From: Syngnathus acus
Lineage: Eukaryota; Chordata; Actinopteri; Syngnathiformes; Syngnathidae
Reading direction: 5' to 3'
DNA: 64,000 bases
Assembly (NCBI RefSeq): GCF_901709675.1
Contig: NC_051105.1
Coordinates: forward strand, 10,216,604 to 10,280,603
The translations under genes and the position numbers were made by a program. Positions 29,401 to 42,068 of the stretch are shown here, in pieces. Position 1 is the stretch's first letter. The number at the start of each line of letters is the position of its first letter. The notes beneath the pieces were generated by a model. That model searched no databases. It was not told the origin of the DNA and saw only the letters and a list, made by a program, of their open reading frames with translations.

Positions 29401-31574
29401 TGTACCACACTGGATTTGACGTTTTTTTTTTAATGCCCTCCATTTATTTATTTTTTTAGAATTCCTGCTCGATTATCCAAGGTCTTGTTTTCTTCGTTTG
29501 AGGCGACTCGTTCACAGGGTAAGGTTTTTTTTTTTTTTTTTTTAATTGGCTGCTTGTTCTTTTCTTTTTGGCATCTTCCTCACACGATGGAGAAATACCG
29601 ACAGCGGATGACTTCATCACAGGGTTAAATTTGGATTTTAATTTTTGTTTTAATGTATGAATTGTTTGAACAGAAACGAGCGCAAGAATAAGGAAGACGC
29701 CAAGCAAACGGTTAAATAAATAGTAAATGAGAATAGTAGCGAGAATAGTAAATATATCCAAGTGGAGGCGATGAGTCGAAACGATGATTAATTTGTTGAC
29801 AGGCAGTTGCGCGTCATTTATGATCAGCCATCTCATCCTCATGCTTTTGTGCAACACTGCCACGTGCTAACGCGTGCATTATTTAAAAAAAAAAAAAAAA
29901 GAACATGCAAGTGACGCAACTTAACTACATTAGATTTAACAGGAGACTTAATAGATCATAATTTCTTACAAGAATAATGTCATAATGTAACCACCCAGCG
30001 TGTGAACCCCCGACCCTCCTTCTTAAATACCTAAGCAATTTTAGAGAAAGCCCATTTGAAGCATATGCAAAACGAGCCTCATTATGGAGCATGAATAGTA
30101 CCAGTCAACAAACGTAATTGTTGAAATAAAACTTCTAAAAATCCATATATGCACACGCACATTGGACGACTGAGTAGGATAAAAAAAAAATGCAATTACG
30201 GCAATGCCAATCTAACAGCTGTTCATGTTATTAAATCCCAGTATATGAAAAATAAATTATGTTGTGTAAAATGGAAAGATAGGACTAGCGTATTTTCGTA
30301 ATAATGGGCAGGGCAATGCATTTTATTATCTAATTCTATATATTTATTGGAATGTGATCGCTTGTTTTAATGTGAACCCCTCAAGGGTCTTTGTAAAATA
30401 AATACATTAACACAAATGTAAGAAATTTAATAAAAAATAGAGTCTGTATATTAGGTTTGCGAATTCAATTTGCAAATTCGAAAAAAATTAAAATACATTG
30501 AGATTCAGTATAAAAGAGCTGGCCCCTCAGGTTGTGTCTTAGCGCATGCAGTGTTGGACGCGGCTCTGCGTGCTCCCTATTTGTGAGCCAATTAGGAGCC
30601 CATTACACGCGATTAGATTGATCAATGTACCTTAAACAAAGGCATGATTTATTTAAGCGAACAAAATACTCTGCGTCCATTGTGCTGAATCTCGGGGTGC
30701 GTGCCTTCACCCCCCCCCCCCCCCCCCCCAAAAAAAGAAATTGCGACCTCCCCCTGCAGCCTGCACTTGCCTCATTCAAATCCGCATTATGACTGCCTCA
30801 CTTTCTGCGTGTTCAACTCCAAGACAGGCTGCAGGGCAATTGGCTAGTATTTTTTTTTATGTGCAATTGTGCCCCTGTGTGGTTTAATTTGTGTCTCTGC
30901 AGTGGGCAAGTTGTTGACATGCAATCTAAATCATGTCCCTCTCAAACAGCACAAATGTGCCGCATAGACTGTTGGTTACATTTGAAGCAAATTATTGCCT
31001 CACTTTTATGAACAATTTGTCAAGAGGTCTTTTACATTTAGAATAATTAAACCGAGCCTTTATGTTAATTGTATCTGCTCTGCTATGATTGCAACAAGTA
31101 TAAGAAGAATGTGCAAAGTGGAATATTTGTATTGCAGGAGACTTTGCGTGAACCTGCCACAATATTAAGTGCAGAGCATCCCCCACCCCCCAAAAAAGGT
31201 CATTATTAATGACACTTTTGTTTTTATTAAGGGTTGTAGAAGTGTAGAATTACATCAAACTGCGTAGAATTGTTTTTTGATCTTATTCAGCTAAAAGAGA
31301 GGCAAAATATTAGAAACATCACAATGATGAATAATCCCAGACAGTGTCAGTTAAATGTATTATTCTGGTGCAGGTGTACCTAATGATGCGGCCAGTGAGT
31401 GTGAACAAATACCATGAAGTGAACCATTTACAATGCAGTCCACTCTGCTGCTTGGCTTCTCTCTCAATGAGCATCTTGAGATTTTGAAAAAGTGACAAAC
31501 GGCTCCAGAGAAGGTGTGTGGTATCAGGAAAGAGCAGGAAATCAACGTAGGAGTGACTCATGCTGAAATCTACA
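29401..31574. other. Gene-free interval upstream of sp9
   Basis: This is AT-rich DNA between the sp9 promoter and the first ola1 remnant. It contains a 20-nt C run (30710-30729), A/T homopolymers near 29530 and 29890, and TAAT-rich stretches near 30240-30480. A 135-codon minus-strand frame (29863-29456) is discussed in the findings. No gene is supported. Confidence 0.5.
30710..30729. repeat. Homopolymer C20 (G20 on the minus strand)
   Basis: Twenty consecutive C residues are followed by an A run. The minus strand therefore carries twenty consecutive G residues. Confidence 0.9.
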
Positions 31575-31667
31575 ATGTCTCCACAGAGGAAAGGAGAAGA
31601 TGCAACCAAAAGGCCACCTCTGATTGGAAGCTCTGGCTCATCTGAAAATGGGCCTGCTCAAACTGTG
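31575..31667 (+). pseudogene. ola1: ola1 remnant, first coding exon
   Basis: An ATG in the frame MSPQRKGEDATKRPPLIG matches the OLA1 start (MPPKKGGDGIKPPP-IIG pattern). The continuation that should read TSLKIGIVGLPNVG is damaged. After GAAAAT about nine bases (the IGIV codons) are missing, and GGGCCTGCTCAAACTGTG stands where GLPNV should be encoded. A GTAAGT donor at 31668 is at the expected exon end. Confidence 0.75.
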
Positions 31668-32715
31668 GTAAGTGGAAGATTAATTGTTTATGTTGATGAC
31701 AATACTGCAGACTTCTGTATTGTCACTGAAAGTTAAATCCAGCCTTAGTTTGATGCCTTCCACTGTTTTCCTTTAACCAAACAACTGGAGTAAGACAAAA
31801 AAGTCTACTGCAATGCAGTTTTCCAATACATCACAACAACACATCTATGATTGCCAAAGCTAGGTTGGCTAATTAGCTAATATTAACACAGTATAGCCTA
31901 GCACTTGTAGTTTAATACCCCCCAACCCAACATTAATTTACAAGATGCTAATGACATAGCTGACATTTGCCCAGAAGCCTTCAACTGGCTAATTTAGCTA
32001 GTTTGTAGCCAGACGCTAACATGTGCACACTATAGCCAACTCATTACTGACTCCCACGTCACTCACCAGGCGAGGCCCCGCCTTTTAAAGGCACACACAC
32101 ATCAATTTTAATCTGAGCCATCGATGGGCTAATTAATTTGAAAATATTCGATAGCTACAGCCTTAGCTAAATGTATTACTCTATCCCACTTGTTAGAAAA
32201 TGTCTACATGAAATCCCCTTGAGGATGTATTGGGTGAAGTAAATAAGTATTTATTCTACATTCCAATGTCCACTCGTGTACCCGATGGTGCTTACTGTGT
32301 TGTTGTGGATGGGTCCTTGTTTTTCCTCACCCCAAGGTGACCCGAGAGTAGCGCCAATTTGCTTCATCTGAAAAATGACCACATGCACTTTAGCAATCTT
32401 GAGCAATTTCACATTTTAGGACTTGGTAAACTGTCATTACACTGCGAAGTACTGAGTGAAGGGATTGTCCTGGATTACACTTCATAATAATGCGCCATTA
32501 TAAAGGCTTGTTGTTGTCTGTCCATTTTCAAGACTACTTGAGTTTTCCTATACTGTGTCTTATTTGTGATTATAAAATGCTGCTTTTGTTTGATTTGGAT
32601 ATGCTATGATGGATTCTCTATGATTTCGTCAACTTGCGTTGGGCACTGATGTGATTCTGGTTGGATTTGACTGTCAACCTAGCATCACCTTTACTCCACT
32701 GTTTGCATTTTCAAG

Positions 32716-32859
32716 ACATCAACCTTTTGCAGCGTGCTGACAAAGAGTCAGGCTGGCTGCGGGAAATTTCCCCTTCTGCACCACTGACCCAAATGAAAGC
32801 AAAGTGCCCATTCCGGACCAGCGCTATGATTTCCTCTGTCAAGTCCACAAACCAGCCAG
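32716..32859 (+). pseudogene. ola1: ola1 remnant, exon with the end of the P-loop and the NFPF region
   Basis: After a CAAG acceptor the block reads [13 protein letters not shown], then shifts frame by one extra G at about 32751-32755. It resumes with [15 protein letters not shown] and [17 protein letters not shown], very close to OLA1. The Lys of the GKST P-loop is replaced. The donor GTAGGA at 32860 is usable. Confidence 0.85.
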
Positions 32860-34421
32860 GTAGGATATCTCTCCATTCACCCATTCTCTCGCATTTGACA
32901 TCTGCTCACGCTCGTCTTGCTCTCTCGCCAAGAGCAAAGTTGTCGATATCTCCTTCCTCTAGTGATGCGTGATTGCTGCTCCACTCAAGTCTTTTTTTTT
33001 TTTAGATTTAAGAAACAAAGCCTTTAGTCATATTTATAGAGGCTCCTTTAGTAGGGCCATCAAAAGTATTGGAACATCAAGGTCAGTTCCTTGTATGAGT
33101 TTGAAGACATTTGGGTTTCAGATCAAACAAGAAGTTCAAATTTTCATTTTTCGAAGGAATGTAACAGACATTTTTAAATTAATTTCAATTATAGTTACGG
33201 CCATCCCAGTTAAAAATGGAACTTTGACATCTTTATCAGTCAATGGCACTGAATGAGAATCTTGGTGTCAAACCTTGTGGCTCTTCTCTGGACTACTTTG
33301 CAAAATCCAATCTGGTTTTCAGATTCCTTTTGTCAAGGAATGGTTTGCATCTTTCTCATAACACCTGAGCGAGTCAAAAGGCTGAGCTCGCGTTCACTTT
33401 TGCCACACGAGCGACTCGGCATGGTGTAACGCTGCTCGGCGAACATCATGACACAGCTCAAAGGCTTGTGAAAGAACCCGTGGGCTTTTCAAAGCAGCCG
33501 CCTCAGTTGTCTTGTTCGCAGGCCGTTCGGGGCGTTAGGTGCAGAGATCAACATTAAAGTCACAATTCGCGGCAAAACGCACATTCCTTCTGAAAAGGCT
33601 CGCTCAAAGAGAGTGACACAAGTACAGAGGGTTCTTGTCCGTGTCAACTTTCAGAAGCTATGCAGCATGGTTTGAATTATGCTAGCCCGTTTGATCTTGC
33701 GCTTTAAATGCGGGCCATCAACATTCATGTGTGCTTTTGGATGCTGGAATAGTTATCAAGAGACTTTTGACTCTTGTTCAAAATTGTCATTGAGGCAAAA
33801 TGCCATTTCAGTAGAGTGTTAAAAGTTTCAATCGTATATTTGGATATAACACGGCATTCTGTTTGTATGTCACGACGGAATGTTGTCATAGAGACTTAGG
33901 TGGGTGACTTTCCAAATTGAACTTAAAACCTTGTGACAACTTGTCGAACGGAATGTGTCGCCAGCTGCTCAGTCACGGTAATGATGGGAATTGGAAACAT
34001 CACATCGCTGTTGCCACACCCGTGTGTCATGGAACACAACTGGCAACAGGTTCCCAGGACTGCTTGGCCACCTTTCCAGTCTGCCTCCTGCTCAGAGACA
34101 TTTTGCCCATGACCCCAACCAGCATATCCTGGACAGTAAATGGACGGCTGGACGGATAGATGATGATGTCTTTCCATGTTGCCAGTGCTGATCACATTTG
34201 AGATAGTCGTATCGTGTGACAAACTGGTTTAACTGTACTTTTTTCTGTACTGTACAATTGCTCCTTCTTTTTATTGACACTTATTGGATTATCACTCTAT
34301 TCATTATTGATTGGCTGTCACTCAGATTGATTTGGATATTTGTTGTCCGTCAGTATTAGCGCACTAGCAGGATTTACTTGATGTCGATTTATTTATTTAT
34401 TTTTGCTTTAAGTAATGGTGG

Positions 34422-34510
34422 CTGGTATCGGCGGCCTCCACGAGTACCCGATACATTAAAATGAGGCCGATATCGGTCCGATACCATATCGGTACTTGCC
34501 CATCTCTACT
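34422..34510. repeat. Dispersed fish repeat with nested inverted ATCGG motifs
   Basis: The segment contains GATATCGG and CCGATACC arranged as overlapping inverted repeats, ending GGTACTTGCCCATCTCTA. This is characteristic of a widespread hAT-related repeat in fish genomes. It is short and noncoding. Confidence 0.45.
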
Positions 34511-37500
34511 TTTTTTTTACATTTTTGTTTGTATCAACATTTTAACTGAGAGGATACCGTGACAAAAATCTAGAACATTCTAAATGTATATTTTTGTGAT
34601 GCTAGCCTCTTATTTACTTTTACCGTAGCACTGCAGAGGCTCCAACAACTGGAGACAAATATGTTTTAGAGCACTAGAGAACATTTGGATTTATATCCTC
34701 AATGAACATTTGGCCGTCTCGGACATGCATTGATTCACAAGTGATGTCTTTAGTCGCGCTGCAGTAAAGGAGATGAAAAGGAACAGTGTCTCTGTGTTAA
34801 GTGGCCACTATGGGTGAGTGATGTGATGGTGGCTTCCATGCTAATATTTTGGAGGAGCTGGCATTCATCCATCCACACAGCTGTTTTCCATGTGAGAATG
34901 AGCTGGCTATTGTTCTGCAGTCTTTTAAATTTAATAAAGCAAAACCACGTTTGTGCTCGTCTGAGTAAGTCACCAAGCCGCTCGTTTTATGAACGTTGAC
35001 TTCATTTGTAATATATGCTACTTGGATGTCGTTGGAAAACACGCCTTTATGACACTAAACTCTCTAATGTGTGGCCTTTTAGTGTAACCTGGGAATTCAG
35101 ACAAAAGTTTCAGAAATGATCTAAAGTAGGGGAAAAGCCCTTTTTAGCTCGAGTGTGCTAAAGTGCGCATAGCAAAGCGACTCCATCCAACACCTTTGGA
35201 ATGTAACTGAACATACTCAACAAAAATAAATGTTTGCAATCGTTAAAACGGCGACCTTGAACGAACCCTGATGAGAAATCCACAACGGTTTGAAGCTCGC
35301 TAGAATACGGGCTTTAATTCCGCTGCTTATGTTGAGCATTTTCGAGTGTATTGCCTTAGCGTCGACTCGATCCCTGATGAATCAGCGATTTCTGAGACAG
35401 CGCACCTGTTTTCTACTTCAGTGTGTTCACTGGGCCATATTCCAATTTGTTTCTTTGTTTCCTATCAATTTTTCATTTGAGTGCGTCACCTTGACAAAAG
35501 TGCAATGGGTTTGAAGACGACTTTAGGGTTTTGTGTCACGCATTGTGAGGCCTTGGGGCAGTTCAACCTGACTTACTGGTACTCCTTTCTATTTCTGCTA
35601 AATAATTCCCAGCAGTTCGACATTCCCTCCTATAATAATCTCTGTATAATACGGGGAAAACCTCCAAGGGTGTTACCAAAACGTGAGCCATTGCATTCCA
35701 AGCCGACATTTAACTGTCTGTTATGGAGTCACCTGCTCACAGAGTCTACATAGCCACAAGCAGCTGTAGTATTTGTAGTTGACGTCACCCAGTTATTTAT
35801 CTGCGTCTACTCTTCGACACTACGTGAAAGAAATGTTTCCAAAAAGTTGCACAAAATTCTTTACGCCCGCACATTCATGTTTGGTGTATTCAAGACGCCG
35901 GTTCTTAAATTTTGTACACCTGTCGGTAAATAATTTCCCCCGTGGCATGCATGTTTTTATTTCGTTGTTTTAAGCAATCCGGGCAAAGACACGTGTGGAT
36001 CATTTAACGGCAGCAGGGCTCGTCCTCCTTTTATGCGCTTTGTGTTTTGAGGTGCTGTCACGGCATTTAAATGAGCGTTTTTGCCCGAGCGAGAATGAAG
36101 AGTCTTTGTCAGCCTCCACTCGTGGCGGATGATTAGAGCCAAATGCCTTCCCATCTTGAGTGGAGATCGCCACGGCTCCAAATAAAATCTGCCCTGATTG
36201 AAGGTCGCAATATTTTGAATTCTAATGGGCCCGCAAGATGAATTGCCTGAAATAGACTAGCGACTCTTCCTGCGTCCTCCTCCTACTCAGCCCCCCCTTT
36301 TCCTTGTCCCCCCCACCCCTTCTGTCCACTGTGAAAAGAACCACCGGGAATGGCAAGGCCCGATGATCATAGAATTATTGGATGGTGATTCTAAACCCCT
36401 CAAAGAGGAGTTGCTATGGAGATCTCGTTCCAAACTGCAAAATGATTCTGCTTTGAAAGAGCGCAGGGTCTGAAAAGCCGAACACATCATTGTTCAGGTG
36501 GCGGTTGGTTAGGAAATTGCTGGTGCCTGTGCAATCAGTGGCACTGAAGGACCTGAAAAGGTTTCTTCTCTGATGCGGGACAACACTTGTGTGCATGTGA
36601 AACTTGCTCATGTGTTCCCAACAAATGGAAATGGCAAGGAAGATGAGATGAGTCACTTTTGTTTTGTTTTTTTGGGGTCATGTCAACAAATGTAACCTGG
36701 TCCCATCTGGATCATCCGATTTAGGATTCTACACATTCCCAATTTTTGTCTAAAGTATATCCCTCATTCTCTAAGAATTAATTATAATTAATTGTTAGAA
36801 AAATAATTAAATGATAATTAAAAGTAAATAAAAAAATAAAAAAATATACGTGTATATATATATAATGAAAGCAAATTCTTTAGGGACAAAAAAATCTTAA
36901 AATGTTTGACAAAAATATCCTAACACTGGGCAAAAATAGTTTAGTGAAAAATATTTTCTTATAAAAGCAAATCGGCAAAAGATTGGCTAAAATTAGGGTA
37001 AAATATTCACAAATGCTACTAGATAAAATATAAACATCTGTAAAACAAGGCAAATTTTCATGTTTCTTTTGTACAAAGAGTGCTTTGAATGCATCATTTC
37101 ATCAAGCCGCCTTTAAGTTGCCAACGTATTTATAGTAATTGCTAAGTCAGTACGGCAAGGAAAAACTCCTGAAGCTGTCATCGTATAGCCGTCGCTCTCA
37201 CCAATCACCTATAAAAACATATTTCTGAATACTCCTCATGTTCATCTGTAGTGTTTCAAAACCGGTAAGACACCCATCATACGCTTCCCCCTCAACACAC
37301 CCATAAAATTGCTTTACTGCTCTGAATGCCAGCAGAATTGCGACGCTGACTTGGCGTGAACATTTTTTAAGGCGGCGAGAGGAATGCGACTTCTTCAGAT
37401 GTGCTCTTAGCCAAGCCGCCTTGCATGTGAAAACACGCACAGGAAGTTGAAGGCGAATGAATACTGTAATTTTGCAGAATTATGTTGACCACGTACCCTC

Positions 37501-39706
37501 CCAGGTAGCGACATCACACGGCACAAGCTCAATCAGTATCAGTATTGATCTTTGACTTAACACAGATTGCAGTCTTGTCTGTCGACGTCATTCACAAGTG
37601 ATGATAGCTCGAGCTTCTTTTTGACGCTCGGTGTAATACTCCAAACTGGTGGGGTCTCTCCTAAAACCATTTAAGAGTCACATTATGCTGTAGTTCTTGT
37701 CGGGCACCCCCATCTTGGAGTGCCAGTGTAAATCCAAAAATTGGAGCTCCCCTAATCAGGCCATCCAAAGCCACTCCCTGCTAATCAGTTTGGTCATATT
37801 CCACAAATGCATTTAGATTCTCAGGAAAGAACATTTTGTTGTCAGAAATTTTTTTGACTTGATTTCCCCTTTACTGTCAGGGTGGATATTTTGGCTAATG
37901 TTAGCATTAGCTTTTTTTGTTGTTTTTCTTGCTAGCATCCTTACATGGCGACGGCCTCACAAGAGTCAATTGTAACAAGTGCCCCCTCACATTTTCCCCC
38001 CATCTTTTTTTTTCCATACATTTGTTCTCTGGCTCTCAGCCATGAATTGGGCGGCTGTAAAGTTGAAGTGAATGTTAAATTAGGCAGAATTAATTGAAGG
38101 AAATTACGGTAGCATATATGGTGGCCAAAAGGAGAATGTCAGGCCAGCAGCTGCGCCTGCCCTTCCAAAGCCTTTCTATCTAGTTTTCATGTCACAAATA
38201 TAAGGTAGCACATTGTAGACCAGTCAAAAAAGAGTGCTATTTATATTTCTACGACTTGATTGAATTGAAATCATTCATGACAGATTTATGACTAATTCGA
38301 GCACTTTTGAAACCTGATGTGCCAGAATTCCTCGTGAGAATTTGCCCGGCAGGATATCCAAATTGTACATTATGAACGCTGCTGGTGTATGTGTATTCTC
38401 GCAGCAAACAGCAGCAAAGTGATTACGTTGCAGTATATTTCCTAAGTTCGTACAAACACAATGGACAATTTCCATCGCAATCATTGCTAAACAGGGAGCT
38501 GGTAAATTGGAGCAGCAAAACAATAATTCCACTGATTAGCCCCTTTCTGTGGAGCCTAAGTGAACTGTTTATGCTGTGGAGTACCTCGGCAAGAGGAGAC
38601 GAACCAAAACAGGCTGATTAGACAAACTAATTGAGTAAGTTCATTTCGGCACGAGGACAACAACGCACAGGATGACAGCTCGCGCGCAAGTCCGCAGCTT
38701 TTTGCTGACAAGCTCGACTATTAAATTGTGCGTGGATCAGCCATGCTGGTTTATAACAACTTCACTTTAAAAAAAAATAAAATAAAAAATAGTCAAGCAG
38801 GAGAACAAGGTCGCGTGCGCTCAAGGGAACGAATATTTCTTTTACCATTGATGACATGCAAGAACACCTTAAATTCAGTGTTGACGCTAATTGCTCACGT
38901 TGGCATGCTAACATGCTTGTGTTGCTAACTATTACCACCCACGCAAAGGTGGTATTCACACTGTAGAAGATTGCTAAAAATACTATTTAAGTACAAAAAA
39001 GTACAGACTCCAAAATCCACTGAGGACATTCAACATTATTTTACTGGGTTAAGTCAATTGACAAACTCCTTCTCGAAAAAGTACAAGCTACAGAGCCCAA
39101 GTAGCATTCATTGTTACAAGTCTTAGTAAGGGCTAATTGATTGACTGTTGACGAGTTTTATTTTTATGTATTTGAGGCTGGAAACAACAGATTCATTTAT
39201 TTTTGGCCGCAATTTTCATTTTTTCTTACATGAGCATTGCATACAAGCATTTTACTGTGTAACTTTCCAACACTGGCTACAATACTGTGCAAAAAGTCAC
39301 CATTCAGGAAGTAACCAATCATAAAATGATCATGCATGACACTACAATTGGAAAGTTTTTGTGGAAAGTGATGCAGAGGTTTTTACATTGTCAGCAATGG
39401 CTTGGCATTATAGCTGCCTCAGTCTTTAACAGGCATTGTTTGTGACACAACTGTGAGTCATCAATATTCCAAGCGTGCATGAATGTTCTGGCATGTTTGT
39501 CGCTGGCGCGACGGCTTTTTAATGAGCCAATCATAGAGGTGACGTAACTTTCTGTCAGGACCTCACCTGTCTGTCAACGGTATTTTTATACGGAGCATTA
39601 ACCGACGCCACTGAAGACACTAGGAGCATACCAGACATGTTTCAGGGAATTCTTCACCTGACTTGTACTTCCTTGTTGAATGAGCTGGCGTTCCCTTTCT
39701 GACAGT

Positions 39707-39754
39707 GGTTGGTTGGTTGGTTGGTTGGTTGGTTGGTTGGTTGGTTGGTTGGTT
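39707..39754. repeat. (GGTT)12 microsatellite
   Basis: Twelve uninterrupted GGTT units are followed by GTTGTT. A 27-nt A run lies at 39783-39809. Confidence 0.95.
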
Positions 39755-39778
39755 GTTGTTGACTGAGTCATAAAATGT

Positions 39779-39809
<31 letters not shown>

Positions 39810-39980
39810 CTGCAGCCGTGGTAAGTTTTTCATGTTTTATGAAACACGATGCGAACTTCACTTCTACAGCTCTGGAGACGCAATAAATAAATAAATAGAT
39901 AAATTTAAAAAAAAATAATAATAATAATTAATACATAAATAAATAAATCTGTGGTAAAAAAATAAATAAATAAATATTTA

Positions 39981-40030
39981 AATTTCGTTGTACATGTGTG
40001 ACAATGACAATAAAGATCTATTCTATTCTA
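39981..40030 (+). mobile_element. 3' end fragment of an L2/Rex-type LINE
   Basis: The string AATTTCGTTGTACATGTGTG followed by ACAATGACAATAAAG and short CTATT repeats is the usual 3' terminus of fish L2-like elements. Only the tail is present, preceded by AAATAAAT repeats. Confidence 0.55.
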
Positions 40031-40214
40031 AAAGGCCTAGTGACCAACCCAAATGAAGCTTCCCCTCCATCCCAAGTTGCAGCCTTTACAATTTGGGAAA
40101 ACTCATTGATTGCTTTTTTACCGATTTGTCACCCTCCTGCTGTTCCCTGGTAGAAGAAATAAAAGGGAAAAAAAATCGATACTTACGTGTTGTTTGTGTG
40201 TCTTTGCGCTGCAG

Positions 40215-40391
40215 GTGCATTTGACGATGAGGATATCATCTATGATGAGGCGAGCGGGGACCCCATGAGGGACATGGAGATCATCCACAAGAAGCTGAGG
40301 CTGAAGTACAAGGATGATGATCTTCCCTATTATTGACAAGCTGGAGAAGACGGCAATTAGGAACGGCGACAAGAAACTCAAACCAGAATAC
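40215..40391 (+). pseudogene. ola1: ola1 remnant, central exon
   Basis: A GCAG acceptor at 40211-40214 and a GTGAGT donor at 40392 flank the block. It reads RAFDDEDIIYDEASGDP then [18 protein letters not shown] one-base insertion at about 40313-40319 shifts the frame, and [20 protein letters not shown] then LKPEY follows. Similarity to OLA1 is strong through the whole exon. Without the shift correction the frame stops within a few codons. Confidence 0.93.
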
Positions 40392-41737
40392 GTGAGTCAG
40401 TCTCAGCAGGATGTTTGCACCCCCCTCCTCAGCCCCCACCCCTCCCTCCCAGCAGCGTGGCACAAATAATCACCCTCCCACACACACGGCAAAAGCAAGG
40501 CGAGAAAAAAAGTGTGTTTTTCTTAATCTCCACGCAATGGGTCTCCCCCCTCCTTCTCACCCCTTCGCCTTTTTCTCCCTCTCTGAGATTGAAAGCGATC
40601 AGGGGTCAGGAGTGTGCCGCTGCAGAAATCATTAATAGAGAGTTACTTATTCAGTGGCCGACCTGGGGTCAGCGCCGTGGTCTAATGAAAATGTTTCCAC
40701 ACACTTCTTGTTCATCTAAAGTAATACTTGCATCACCGAACATGCGGCCGCGTAAGCGAGGACAGCAGGTGATGCGTCTGTCTCCATCACATTAAAACTG
40801 TCGAGGAGACAGAAAACCCTTAAAGTCCCTGCAAAGTGAAAATTTCTTTCTAAATTTGACAAAAATCAAATAAGAATAACAACACTGATGATAAAAAAAT
40901 GGAAATAAAATGAGACTTAAAAGATGTGCTCTGGAAATTCAAGCTGTTGTCCCCGCTCTCAATGCTCTCCATTGAATGCTCTGAAACTATAGAAAATGGA
41001 TGGATGGATTTCATATATTTGTTCGAGCTTGATCAGAGAACGACTAAAATCCGTCAAAATGGTCTGTGATTTGCCTGTAAATGTCCCACGATGCACTTAA
41101 GGAGGGGGATGTGGCATTTCAGTGGGAGCGACGTGCCCCCGCCACTGCGAGGCTCGGACCACTCATTACACTAACGAGAGGGGCTATTTCACCTGCCGCA
41201 CGGCCCACCCCACCGCGGCCGCCCCTAACTCCCCCACTTGGCTGCGCCTCCCCACAAGCCGTGCAGCCCCACTAACCGCAGCCATTCAGCCAAGGCAGGT
41301 GGCCGCTTTGCGCACATAATTGCTGACAATTTTTGGCAATGAATAAAAATGAACTACATTAATCGTCAAAGGTTGCGCCAGGCAAGTCAAATCTATGGAA
41401 GACCTCTTTAGATGGCAAGAAAGAATGGCGCTTATCAAAGGCTGCGCCGGGCTTTTAAGACGGGAGGGACGCGACGTGATTGTCTTGCCGGTGGGCCGGC
41501 CGGCTGTGTGGGCCTCGCTCAGCTGCCGCCACTCGCATATTTGCATCGTTATGTCACCATTTAAATGCACACGTCTTTAAAGGCACAAGAAAGAAGACAT
41601 GTTTTATTAGACTTCTGCCCGCATTTGAGTTGAATCCCTTCAAGTTCGGTTTAAGGGTTAAAAAAAAAAAGATTGCAATTTCTTATGACGTGTAACTGTG
41701 TATACGTATATGTGCAGATACACAACATTTCTACATT

Positions 41738-42068
41738 AGGGCTTCAACAAATTATTATTTTATTAACCAATTGATAAGTCGATTTTTTGTCGATTAATCC
41801 GATTAAAAAATATTTCCATTGACAGTGCAGAAAATGCACAAACAATTTTATTATGATTCAGCTACTGGATTGATTCTTAATACCGGCCAAAAATATTGAT
41901 CATTGTTGTCAAAATTACAAGCACATGTTTGATTTGCTTTCATGGATGACTACTGTTGAATGACTGCAATTGTGAGATTTGGACAATTTTAAATGAAAGT
42001 GTCAATTATGAAAATACTTTTGATTAATTGGATAATTGGTTTGTTGCCAATTGTTTATTGCACCTCTG
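41738..42068. mobile_element. Nonautonomous hAT-like element
   Basis: About 330 bp begins TAGGGCTTCAACAA and ends in the approximate inverted complement (TTGCACCTCT). It carries the CGATTAATCCGATTAAA core typical of a common fish hAT-derived repeat. No transposase frame is present. A short related string (TTAATTAATCGTCCGATTAA) occurs at about 45837-45856. Confidence 0.5.

Larger units (their letters stand above)
32860..40214 (+). other. Former ola1 intron(s); the next expected exon is not found
   Basis: In intact ola1 an exon beginning near IPAFLNVVDIAG (switch II of the G domain) should lie here. I found no match on reading the sequence. The interval holds the fish repeat at 34.4 kb, a GGTT microsatellite and an A27 run near 39.7 kb, and a LINE 3' end at 39.98 kb. 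It also holds non-repetitive blocks (about 35990-36240 and 38490-38640) that look like ordinary complex, possibly regulatory, DNA. No other gene is seen. Confidence 0.5.

Noticed and set aside
33040-33256. Possible Tc1- or MITE-type repeat (GCCATCAAAAGTATTGGAAC)
   Set aside because: The string resembles a common fish repeat, but I could not find matching terminal inverted repeats, so I left it uncalled.
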